Assembly (NCBI GenBank): GCA_902766345.1
Contig: CACXDK010000037.1
Span: forward strand, 1-13,810
DNA from: an uncultured Spirochaetaceae bacterium
GTDB lineage: Bacteria; Spirochaetota; Spirochaetia; Treponematales; Treponemataceae
Length of the DNA: 13,810 nt
Direction of reading: 5' to 3'
This document shows positions 6,576 through 13,013 of this stretch, in pieces; within the stretch, counting starts at the first letter, position 1; every line of letters begins with the position of its first letter. The position numbers and the translations under genes are program-made. The notes beneath the pieces are model-generated. The model was not told the DNA's origin. It saw nothing but the letters and a program-made list of their open reading frames with translations, and made no database searches.

Positions 6576-6842
6576 TTATTTGGCAAGAGATTTTCCAGTT
6601 ACTGAAAGACCCTTTGAATTAAAGATTTTCTTTACAATGTCAGTTGGCTGTGCACCAACGCTAAGCCAGTACTTTGCACGCTCTTCGTTGAAGCATACCT
6701 GGCTACCTTCTGCTGCGATTGGGTGATACTGTCCAATTTCTTCAACTGTAACACCATCACGAGGCTTACGAGCATCCTGAATAACAATACGATAATCAGG
6801 GCGCTTCTTAGTACCAAACTTCTTAAGTCTGATTTTTACCAC
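6576..6842 (-). CDS. rpsP: 30S ribosomal protein S16
   Basis: S16 is a small primary-binding protein of the 30S body. The start [19 protein letters not shown] is the family signature, followed by DARKPRDG and IGQYHPI. The [19 protein letters not shown] segment marks the C-terminal half. At 88 residues the length is normal. Translation starts at GTG 6842, since no in-frame ATG precedes the conserved start; GGAGGA at 6850-6855 supports it. It is the first gene of the five-gene operon. The leader carries a hairpin one base before the ribosome site. Confidence 0.97.
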   Translation of the reverse strand: MVKIRLKKFGTKKRPDYRIVIQDARKPRDGVTVEEIGQYHPIAAEGSQVCFNEERAKYWLSVGAQPTDIVKKIFNSKGLSVTGKSLAK

Positions 6843-6856
6843 TTGATTGTCCTCCG

Positions 6857-6877
6857 TAGGCTGAATTTGTCAGCCTA
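6857..6877 (-). promoter_or_regulatory. 5' leader hairpin of the rpsP operon
   Basis: A perfect 8-bp inverted repeat (TAGGCTGA / TCAGCCTA) with a 5-base loop lies one base before the rpsP ribosome site (6850-6855). It has no U tract and so is not a terminator. If transcription starts from the extended -10 at 6883-6891, the RNA would begin with this hairpin. It could stabilise the mRNA or control access to the ribosome site; this is inference. Confidence 0.6.
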
Positions 6878-6882
6878 AAAGT

Positions 6883-6891
6883 ATTATGCCA
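6883..6891 (-). promoter_or_regulatory. Putative extended -10 promoter of the rpsP operon
   Basis: The minus strand reads TGGCATAAT: a TGn extension directly before CATAAT (6883-6888), five of six consensus bases. No good -35 is found 16-18 bases upstream, as can happen with extended -10 promoters. A second candidate, TTTACA with TAGACT, lies further upstream near 6920-6955 with a long 19-base spacer. Confidence 0.4.
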
Positions 6892-6975
6892 TCTAGTTCT
6901 AGGCAACGCTTAGAATTATCCCTAGTCTAGCATGAGCAATTATGATATTGTAAAATATAGATTTAGTCAATGTAG

Positions 6976-7017
6976 AAATGGAGTTTTTGCCGCATTAAGA
7001 GCGACAAAACTCCATTT
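6976..7017 (-). terminator. Probable terminator after the amino acid ABC transporter operon
   Basis: A 12-bp inverted repeat (AAATGGAGTTTT at 6976-6987 and AAAACTCCATTT at 7006-7017), extended by an inner CGC/GCG pairing, follows directly after the stop codon of the ATPase gene. The U tract on the minus strand is short (ATTTCTACATT). The plus strand has a better T run, but no gene in the window would be read from that side. Confidence 0.6.
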
Positions 7018-7779
7018 TTAATTTTCAAGAAAGCGGCGAAGGAAGGCTTTTGTGCGTTCTTCTTTTGGGGAATTAATTACATCAGAAGGATTACCCTGCT
7101 CTACAATTACACCGCCATCCATAAACAGAATGCTATCGCTGGTATCGCGTGCAAAAGACATTTCATGAGTAACAACAACCATTGTCATCTTTTCTTTTGC
7201 CAAGTCTCTTATAACAGCAAGAATTTCCCCCGTCAATTCAGGGTCAAGGGCAGAAGTCGGCTCATCAAAAAACAGCACCTGAGGATGAAGAGCCAAAGCA
7301 CGGGCAATACTTACACGCTGCTGCTGGCCACCAGAAAGCTGACAAGGATAACTGTCAGCCTTAGACTCCAGTCCCATCTTTTTAAGAAGCTCCATTGCAA
7401 CAGCAACAGATTCCTCTTCATTCTTACCAAGAACAATTTTCTGAGCCTCAGTAATATTTCTTAGAACAGAAAAATGCGGAAACAAGTTAAAGTTCTGGAA
7501 CACAAGCCCAACATCAAGACCAATGCTTCTGAGAGTGTTTTTATCAGAATAAACGCCTTCACTGACCATGCTCTTTCCACAAATTGAAACAGAACCGCCA
7601 GAAACCGTCTCTAACTGACAGATGCATCGCAACAGAGTAGACTTTCCGCTACCGCTAGGACCAATAATGCCAAGAACTTCACCTTTGTGAACAGAAAAAG
7701 AAATGTTTTTAATTACTTCAAGGGTGCCAAATCTTTTACTCAGATTTTCAACACGTATTATATCATTTGTAGTAGTCAA
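7018..7779 (-). CDS. Polar amino acid ABC transporter, ATP-binding protein (GlnQ/HisP type)
   Basis: The motor subunit of an amino acid importer, on the cytoplasmic face. From the chosen start it has 253 residues with every ABC motif: Walker A GPSGSGKS at 40-47, Q-loop Gln95 in LVFQNFNLF, signature LSGGQ at 148-152, Walker B LFFDE at 169-173, D-loop SALD, and switch His205 in [15 protein letters not shown] is typical of the polar amino acid (PAAT) class. I place the start at TTG 7779, because GGAG lies 7 bases upstream (7786-7789) and the protein then begins in the family's usual position. An upstream GTG at 7815 lacks a ribosome site and would add 12 residues. Either way it overlaps the end of the permease gene (17 bases from TTG). 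It is last in the operon. Confidence 0.95.
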   Translation of the reverse strand: MTTTNDIIRVENLSKRFGTLEVIKNISFSVHKGEVLGIIGPSGSGKSTLLRCICQLETVSGGSVSICGKSMVSEGVYSDKNTLRSIGLDVGLVFQNFNLFPHFSVLRNITEAQKIVLGKNEEESVAVAMELLKKMGLESKADSYPCQLSGGQQQRVSIARALALHPQVLFFDEPTSALDPELTGEILAVIRDLAKEKMTMVVVTHEMSFARDTSDSILFMDGGVIVEQGNPSDVINSPKEERTKAFLRRFLEN

Positions 7780-8398
7780 GTTTTTTCTCCGCAACATCAA
7801 AGAACTTTGAGACACCCCAGTTCATTATAAAATAGAAAAGACCGGCAAGAAAAAGCGGTGTAACACTTACAAGACGTCCACTCTGCGTCTGTGCAACATG
7901 AAACAATTCTGCAACGCCCAAAACCTGAACCAAAGCAGTATCCTTTACAAGAGTAATAACTTCATTACCCATTGCAGGAAGAATACGCTTTACAACCTGA
8001 GGCATTATTATACGCAAGAATGTCTGAACTTTAGTAAAGCCCAAAACCTTAGCAGCCTCATATTGCCCCACAGGGATAGACTGAATGCCGCCACGATATA
8101 TTTCCGCAAAATATGCAGCATAATTAATAACCATGGCAACAATTGCAGCAGTAAAACGCCCCAAACCCCATTTAAACAGAGTTGGAGGCGCAAAATAAAC
8201 AAATATAAGCTGAAGCATAAGCGGAGTGCCGCGAATTATAAGAAGAAACACATCCACAACTTTCGCAATAATCTTTACTTTGGACATTCGTCCAAGCATA
8301 ATTACAAGTGCCAGTGGAACAGAAAACAGCAGAGTAAGGGCAAACACTTCAAGTGTTACGCCAGTACTCCTAAGCATTGCGACAATCAGCTTGCCCAC
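7763..8398 (-). CDS. Polar amino acid ABC transporter, permease (HisMQ/GlnP type)
   Basis: A 211-residue inner-membrane permease. Hydrophobic segments lie at ~12-36, 45-70, 83-101 and 181-200, with a further moderately hydrophobic region at ~145-165, matching the five-helix fold of the PAAT class. RGTPLMLQL at 56-64 is a conserved family motif. The EAA loop that contacts the ATPase is [20 protein letters not shown] at 114-133. Only one permease gene is present, so it presumably works as a homodimer. The start is GTG 8398, two bases after the binding-protein stop; the nearby AGGTAGA is a weak ribosome site. The stop is inside the ATPase gene. Confidence 0.94.
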   Translation of the reverse strand: MGKLIVAMLRSTGVTLEVFALTLLFSVPLALVIMLGRMSKVKIIAKVVDVFLLIIRGTPLMLQLIFVYFAPPTLFKWGLGRFTAAIVAMVINYAAYFAEIYRGGIQSIPVGQYEAAKVLGFTKVQTFLRIIMPQVVKRILPAMGNEVITLVKDTALVQVLGVAELFHVAQTQSGRLVSVTPLFLAGLFYFIMNWGVSKFFDVAEKKLDYYK

Positions 8399-8400
8399 AG

Positions 8401-9189
8401 TTATCTACCTATTACAGACATATTTTTACCGAACCATTTACTTGAAATTGCAGCAACGGTTCCGTCTTTTTCCATTTCTTCAAGAATCAACTGAACTCTA
8501 TCACGAAGTTCAACATCATCCTTGCGGAATGCAATGCCGTACTCTTCATTTGCAAGACCTTCTAAAAGAACTATATAATCACGACCAGTCTGCTTTATGC
8601 TGTAATTTGCAACAACCAAATCCATTACAACACCGTCAACATTCTTTATTTCAAGATCGTTAAGAGCTGTAATGTTATCCTTAAACTCAACAATAGATTT
8701 CAAAGATTTTTTGAAATCTTCATTTTCATTAAGAGCATCTTCTGCAGAAGAACCAGACTGAACACCAATAACCTTTCCTGCAAGACCAGACAGAGTCTTT
8801 ATGCCGCTATCTGCACGAACAACAACAACCTGAGCATTATCAAGATAAGGCTTTGTAAAAGCCATTGCTTCCTGACGTTCCTTAGTCATTGTAAAACCAT
8901 TCCAAATACAGTCAATTTTCTTTGTGTTAAGTTCCTGCTCTTTTGCAGCCCAGTCTATAGGCTGGCAGACAAGTTCCTTGTTCATACGTTTTGCAACTTC
9001 TTTTGCAAGATCAATATCATAACCTACAATATTATTGTTTTCATCTCTGAATCCCAAAGGAGGGAAAGAATCGTCAAGACCAAGAACAAAAGTATTCTTT
9101 TCTTCAACCTTTTTCTTTGAACAAGAAACAAAACCTGTTGCAACAACAACAGCAGCAGCAACTACAGCAACAAAACTTCTAGCTTTCAT
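8401..9189 (-). CDS. Polar amino acid ABC transporter, substrate-binding lipoprotein
   Basis: A 262-residue extracytoplasmic binding protein (SBP_bac_3 family). Residues 1-22 are a signal peptide with lipobox FVSC and Cys23 as the lipidated residue. The mature domain shows the family's amino acid-binding pattern: NIVGYDIDLAKEVAKRM at 53-69, Trp80, then WNGFTMTKERQEAMAFTKPY at 96-115. Arg105 is expected to hold the ligand carboxylate, and Asp190 in VDGVVMD its amino group. GVQSGSSAED at 142-151 is the hinge-side motif. Specificity cannot be read with confidence; placement beside argH suggests arginine or a related compound. GGAG lies 8 bases before ATG 9189 and overlaps the argH stop codon. 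Confidence 0.94.
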   Translation of the reverse strand: MKARSFVAVVAAAVVVATGFVSCSKKKVEEKNTFVLGLDDSFPPLGFRDENNNIVGYDIDLAKEVAKRMNKELVCQPIDWAAKEQELNTKKIDCIWNGFTMTKERQEAMAFTKPYLDNAQVVVVRADSGIKTLSGLAGKVIGVQSGSSAEDALNENEDFKKSLKSIVEFKDNITALNDLEIKNVDGVVMDLVVANYSIKQTGRDYIVLLEGLANEEYGIAFRKDDVELRDRVQLILEEMEKDGTVAAISSKWFGKNMSVIGR

Positions 9190-9201
9190 AATATTTTACT
9201 C

Positions 9202-10650
9202 CTAATTTTTTTGCCCGTAAGATTTATTTTCAGAACAAAAATCTTTCAGTTTTTTTATCTGCACAGCCGTACACTCAGGAGAAGGACCTCCTGTTGTCTT
9301 ACGGTTTTCCATACATGCAGCAGGGGTTATCTTTTCATATATATCATTGTCAATCAATGGAGAACATTCTTTCAGCACATCAATTTTCAAATCTTCTATT
9401 CTAGACAATCCCGCATCTATAGCACGGCGCACAGCAGAAGCCGCCACACCATGAGCTGTTCTAAAAGGCATGCCCTTGCGTACCAGATATTCAGCAACAT
9501 CTGTAGCATTTGCAAAACCACCTTCACAGCTTTCTGCCATTGCCTTTGTGTTCCACTTTGCAGAAGAAATCATTGCAGTAAAAACTTTTAGGTTTGCTTC
9601 TACAGTATCAAGTGCATCAAACAAAGGCTCTTTATCTTCCTGCATGTCACGGTCATAAGCCAAAGGCAACCCCTTTACCATTGTAAGAAGATTTATTAAA
9701 TCGCCATACACCTTACCAGTGCGTCCGCGAATAAGCTCTGCAAAATCAGGGTTCTTCTTTTGAGGCATAATAGAACTGCCTGTAGACCATTTTTCACTCA
9801 AATCAATAAAGTGAAACTCTGTGGTAGACCACAATACAATTTCTTCACACATGCGGCTAAGGTGAGCCTGAAGCATTGCAAAGTCAGAAGTAAATTCAAT
9901 GCAGTAATCCCTGTCAGAAACACTGTCTAAAGAATTATCAGTTACACCAGCAAAACCAAGTGCCTGAGCAACAGCTTCCCTGTTCAAAGGCAAAGTACTG
10001 CCCTGCAAAGCACCGCTTCCCAACGGCGACTTACTTATGCGGTTCAAAGAACCGCTAAGTCTGCTCCAGTCACGTTCCAGCATAAAAGCCCATGCAAGCA
10101 AATGCTGTGCAAGAGTGCCAGGCTGAGCATGCTGCATGTGGGTATAGCCAGTAAGCAAAGTATGTGTATGCTTTTCGGCAATAGCAACAAGAGCTTCTAT
10201 TAATGTAATGATTTCGTCCTGTAAAAGAGGAATAACACGACGCAAATAAAGACGTTCATCCAAAGCAATCTGATCATTGCGGCTACGTCCTGTGTGAAGC
10301 TTTTTACCAGCTTCGCCTATGCGGTCAGTAAGAGTTGCCTCAATAAAAGAATGAATGTCTTCCGCACTGTAATCAATGGAAATGCTTCCATTTTCAAGAT
10401 CTTTTTCTATCTGTTTAAGGCCACAAACAATCTGTTCTGCCTCATCCTTACTTATAATTCCCTGTTCGCCCAGCATACTGGCATGGGCTATTGAACCGTG
10501 AATATCATCCAGAGCCATGCGTTCATCAACATAAATTGATGTCTCAAACTCAACAGCAGCGGCATCAGGACCTTCCGCAAAGCGTCCGCTCCACAATGCC
10601 TTGTGATTATCGCCAGTAAGAGCACCATGCTCTGTAGACTGTTTTTCCAT
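9202..10650 (-). CDS. argH: Argininosuccinate lyase
   Basis: ArgH splits argininosuccinate into arginine and fumarate, the last step of arginine synthesis; the enzyme is a homotetramer. The 482-residue length is near normal, with about 15 extra N-terminal residues before LWSGRFAEGPD. Conserved regions are HTGRSRNDQ at 119-127, TGYTHMQHAQPG at 167-178 (catalytic His171 region), and the fumarase/lyase signature GSSIMPQKKNPD at 291-302 with the catalytic serine. ENRKTTGGPSP near the C-terminus is also typical. The gene starts 2 bases after the regulator stop and is followed 12 bases later by the binding protein. No argG is present here. Confidence 0.96.
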   Translation of the reverse strand: MEKQSTEHGALTGDNHKALWSGRFAEGPDAAAVEFETSIYVDERMALDDIHGSIAHASMLGEQGIISKDEAEQIVCGLKQIEKDLENGSISIDYSAEDIHSFIEATLTDRIGEAGKKLHTGRSRNDQIALDERLYLRRVIPLLQDEIITLIEALVAIAEKHTHTLLTGYTHMQHAQPGTLAQHLLAWAFMLERDWSRLSGSLNRISKSPLGSGALQGSTLPLNREAVAQALGFAGVTDNSLDSVSDRDYCIEFTSDFAMLQAHLSRMCEEIVLWSTTEFHFIDLSEKWSTGSSIMPQKKNPDFAELIRGRTGKVYGDLINLLTMVKGLPLAYDRDMQEDKEPLFDALDTVEANLKVFTAMISSAKWNTKAMAESCEGGFANATDVAEYLVRKGMPFRTAHGVAASAVRRAIDAGLSRIEDLKIDVLKECSPLIDNDIYEKITPAACMENRKTTGGPSPECTAVQIKKLKDFCSENKSYGQKN

Positions 10651-10652
10651 AA

Positions 10653-11030
10653 TTAAGAATTTTCCTTCATCCAGCGTTCAATGCCTTTTTTAACATCAGC
10701 ATCTATATCATGTTCAATGCGGCAGGCATTTTCTTCTGCCTGCTCGGCACTTATTCCTGCAATCTTCTGTAAAAAGTTAGTAAGCAGAACATGACGGCTA
10801 TAAATTTCATTAGCCTTAGATTTTCCTTTTGCAGTAAGCTGTAAAAAGCTAGTCTCACCAACAGTGACATATCCTGTTTCTTCAAGAACGGACATAGCCC
10901 TACTTACACTAGGTTTTGAAACATTAAGATGCTTTGCAACATCAACAGCACGAGCTGCTCCGTTTTTTTTCTGCAACATAAGAATAGCTTCAAGGTAATC
11001 TTCACCAGACTCATGAATATCTGTAGCCAT
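10653..11030 (-). CDS. DtxR/MntR-family metal-dependent regulator
   Basis: A 125-residue transcription factor. Residues ~24-58 form a winged helix-turn-helix (AARAVDVAKHLNVSKPSVSR, then VLEETGYV), and residues ~70-125 form the helical metal-binding and dimerisation domain. No SH3-like third domain is present, so it resembles MntR more than DtxR in length. Expected metal ligands are Asp11, Glu14, His80, Cys103, Glu106 and His107. Asp11 is the MntR-type residue, whereas Cys103 in ACRIEH is the DtxR-type residue. I chose ATG 11030 rather than GTG 11033, because GGGAG ends 6 bases before the ATG but only 3 before the GTG. It leads the argH-transporter operon, 2 bases before argH. Whether it regulates this operon or metal genes elsewhere is not shown. 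Confidence 0.9.
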   Translation of the reverse strand: MATDIHESGEDYLEAILMLQKKNGAARAVDVAKHLNVSKPSVSRAMSVLEETGYVTVGETSFLQLTAKGKSKANEIYSRHVLLTNFLQKIAGISAEQAEENACRIEHDIDADVKKGIERWMKENS

Positions 11031-11060
11031 CACACACTCCCGTTAAATAATAATAAAACA

Positions 11061-11066
11061 AGTATA
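11061..11066 (-). promoter_or_regulatory. Putative -10 box of the regulator-argH-transporter operon
   Basis: TATACT on the minus strand lies about 30 bases before ATG 11030, a normal leader length. The hexamer 17 bases upstream (TTTCTT) is a poor -35, so an activator or read-through from ilvB may contribute. The box overlaps a small palindrome (GTATAC). Confidence 0.35.
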
Positions 11067-11112
11067 CCCCTTTTTATGTAAAAAAGAAAGCATAAACTCT
11101 AATTATAACAGG

Positions 11113-12807
11113 TTAGCTTTGAATTTCTTTGCTTACGCTCATTATCTGATTGTAAATAGCTTTTCCACCAGGAACCATAGGAAGAACCATTTCATCAATA
11201 TCAACCTTAGCGTCAATAACAGCTGGCTTGCCGCTCTTAAATGCAGCATCAAAAACCTTTGCAAACTCATCTGCATTACCAGCTCTGTAGCCGTCAATGC
11301 CATAAGCTTCTGCAAGTTTTACCCAGTCTGGACCAAAGTCAAGTGTTGTCTGACTGTAGCGTTTACCGTAGAACAGCTTTTGCCACATGCGGACATTACC
11401 CAAAGTACCGTTATTTACTACAACTATTATAATAGGAAGATTATAATGCTGAATTGTTGCAAGCTCATTACAGTTCATGCGGAAAGAACCATCTCCTGCA
11501 ATATGAATTACACGAGATTTTGGATTTGCAAACTGAATGCCCATTGCAGCACCTGTTCCAAAGCCCATTGTTCCAAGACCGCCAGATGTAATGAAGGTGC
11601 GAGGCTTTGCAAACGGGTAGAACTGAGCCACCCACATCTGATGCTGTCCTACTTCTGTAGTAATGAATGCATCATCCCCTGCAACCTTATGAATATATTC
11701 ACATATAAACTTAGGATTAATAGAATCCTTTGGCTTTACATCATAACATTCAGGATACTCTTTTTTCCAAGCCTGAACCTGATTTACCCAGTCAGTACGC
11801 TTTTTGTTTTCAACCAATGGCAAAAGCTTCTGCAGGATACACTTTACATCACCAACCAAAGAACCTGCAGTAGGAATGTTCTTGTTAATTTCCGCAGGGT
11901 CAATGTCTATGTGGAACACCTTGCTGTTAGCAGCAAATTTTGAAGCATCCGAAATTACACGGTCGCTGAAACGTGAGCCAAGAGCAATAACAAGGTCACT
12001 TTCTGTAATGGCCATGTTACTTGCTTTAGTACCGTGCATTCCAACCATCCAAGTACACAAAGGATGATTTGCAGGGAATGCATCGCGAGCCATAAGGCTT
12101 TCAGAAACCGGAATGTCTGCCTTTTCTGCAAATTCCAAAAGTTCCTTGCTTGCATTACTCATGTTTATGCCGCCACCAGCATAAATTACAGGACGTTCAG
12201 AACTGTTGATGATTGCAGCTGCGGCCTTAAGGTCTTCATCTGTAAATTTATTGTAAGATTCACGGGTTTCTACAGCTACAGGCTTTGGTTCAAATTCAAC
12301 CTCGGCAGCAGTAACTTCTTTTGGAATGTCAATAAGTACAGGACCTGGGCGTCCGCTTTTTGCAATCAAGAAAGCTTCGCGGATTGTATCTGCCAGATCC
12401 TTTACATCGTGTACCATGAAGTTGTGCTTTGTAATTGGCATGGTAACACCAGTAATATCAATTTCCTGAAAAGAATCGCGTCCAATGAGAGATGTAGGAA
12501 CATTGCAGGTAATTGCAACAATTGGACTTGAATCCATGTAAGCTGTAGCAATTCCAGTAACAAGGTTTGTTGCTCCAGGGCCACTTGTTGCAAAAACAAC
12601 GCCAACTTTTCCAGTTGAGCGTGCATATCCGTCAGCAGCATGGGATGCTCCCTGCTCGTGTGCGGTCAAAATGTGTTTAATGCGGTCAGAATTCTTGTAA
12701 AGCTCATCATAAACATTAAGAATTGCTCCTCCAGGGTATCCAAAAATTGTATCAACGCCCTGCTCAACAAGACACTCAACAACAACACGAGAACCAGATA
12801 TTTTCAT
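11113..12807 (-). CDS. ilvB: Acetolactate synthase, large (catalytic) subunit
   Basis: A thiamine-diphosphate enzyme that condenses pyruvate to acetolactate, or pyruvate with 2-oxobutyrate, at the start of valine, leucine and isoleucine synthesis. At 564 residues it has the full three-domain length. The catalytic Glu51 lies in TAHEQGASHAADGYARSTGK; GVVFATSGPGATNLVTG at 69-85 and GRDSFQEIDITGVTMPITKH at 109-128 are family motifs. The central domain binds FAD in most members. The metal/TPP motif runs from GDGSF at 438 to NN at 465-466. The conserved GLGTMGFG is followed by TGAAMG instead of the usual LPAAIG. ATG 12807 has AAGGA about 8 bases upstream. The regulatory subunit gene ilvN is not adjacent. 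No good terminator follows, so read-through into the regulator operon is possible. Confidence 0.96.
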   Translation of the reverse strand: MKISGSRVVVECLVEQGVDTIFGYPGGAILNVYDELYKNSDRIKHILTAHEQGASHAADGYARSTGKVGVVFATSGPGATNLVTGIATAYMDSSPIVAITCNVPTSLIGRDSFQEIDITGVTMPITKHNFMVHDVKDLADTIREAFLIAKSGRPGPVLIDIPKEVTAAEVEFEPKPVAVETRESYNKFTDEDLKAAAAIINSSERPVIYAGGGINMSNASKELLEFAEKADIPVSESLMARDAFPANHPLCTWMVGMHGTKASNMAITESDLVIALGSRFSDRVISDASKFAANSKVFHIDIDPAEINKNIPTAGSLVGDVKCILQKLLPLVENKKRTDWVNQVQAWKKEYPECYDVKPKDSINPKFICEYIHKVAGDDAFITTEVGQHQMWVAQFYPFAKPRTFITSGGLGTMGFGTGAAMGIQFANPKSRVIHIAGDGSFRMNCNELATIQHYNLPIIIVVVNNGTLGNVRMWQKLFYGKRYSQTTLDFGPDWVKLAEAYGIDGYRAGNADEFAKVFDAAFKSGKPAVIDAKVDIDEMVLPMVPGGKAIYNQIMSVSKEIQS

Positions 12808-12856
12808 AACAATTTCCTTCCATTAATATAAATTGTATTATGCTGTGAATGTACTA

Positions 12857-12885
12857 ATACTACAATGTTTTAAGTATATATGCAA
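12857..12885 (-). promoter_or_regulatory. Promoter of ilvB
   Basis: On the minus strand TTGCAT (12880-12885) and TAGTAT (12857-12862) are exactly 17 bases apart. The implied leader is about 43 bases, contains the ribosome site, and shows no leader peptide or attenuator-like hairpin. Confidence 0.55.
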
Positions 12886-12949
12886 TAAGCGAGAAAATGA
12901 TGTTAAAAAGTTAAAAATTCCATGCCTAAAACTGCAAATTTGATTTTGA

Positions 12950-12978
12950 TTGAACTAATACATTAAGTGTAATATAAT
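12950..12978 (+). promoter_or_regulatory. Promoter of the AAA ATPase gene
   Basis: TTGAAC (12950-12955) and a perfect TATAAT (12973-12978) are separated by 17 bases. The expected start, near 12985, is the centre of the palindrome that overlaps the -10 box. The leader would be about 29 bases with GGAG at 13001-13004. Confidence 0.72.
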
Positions 12979-13011
12979 TTACTCTAGAGTAAATTAATCT
13001 GGAGTAAATTA
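12975..13011 (+). promoter_or_regulatory. Three-half-site palindromic operator over the ATPase promoter and ribosome site
   Basis: Bases 12975-12996 are a perfect 22-bp palindrome with core TTTACTC-TA-GAGTAAA. Its right half, CTAGAGTAAATTA (12984-12996), recurs 15 bases later as CTGGAGTAAATTA (12999-13011) with one change. The left half also forms a perfect 12-bp inverted repeat with 13002-13013. The palindrome covers the end of the -10 box and the expected start point. The third half-site contains the GGAG ribosome site. Placement is that of a repressor operator; the binding protein is unknown. Confidence 0.65.
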
Positions 13012-13013
13012 TA

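Noticed and set aside
6892..6931. Two CTAG-n-CTAG repeats (CTAGTTCTAG and CTAGTCTAG) upstream of rpsP
   Set aside because: Very short, not equally spaced and not symmetric with the promoter. They may be incidental in A/T-rich leader DNA.
7780..7815. Longer ATPase start at GTG 7815
   Set aside because: No ribosome site precedes it, it extends the overlap with the permease to 53 bases, and it adds 12 residues outside the family's normal start.
7898..8494. A 198-codon plus-strand open frame opposite the permease and the end of the binding protein
   Set aside because: It covers two convincing minus-strand genes, and its composition (many Asn, Lys and His, no domain) is that of a shadow frame.
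11075..11099. Possible ilvB terminator (TTTATG / CATAAA)
   Set aside because: The stem is only 6 A/T-rich pairs with a long loop and no U tract in the right position.
11110..11117. AGGTTAGC, resembling half of a DtxR box, near a TATAAT at 11102-11107 upstream of the regulator
   Set aside because: Only one half matches, the other side does not pair, and it lies over the ilvB stop codon. Chance is likely.
11119..11943. A 274-codon open frame on the plus strand opposite ilvB
   Set aside because: It is the antisense shadow of a clear, full-length ilvB. Its protein is rich in Cys, Asn and Tyr without motifs, and no ribosome site or promoter was seen.
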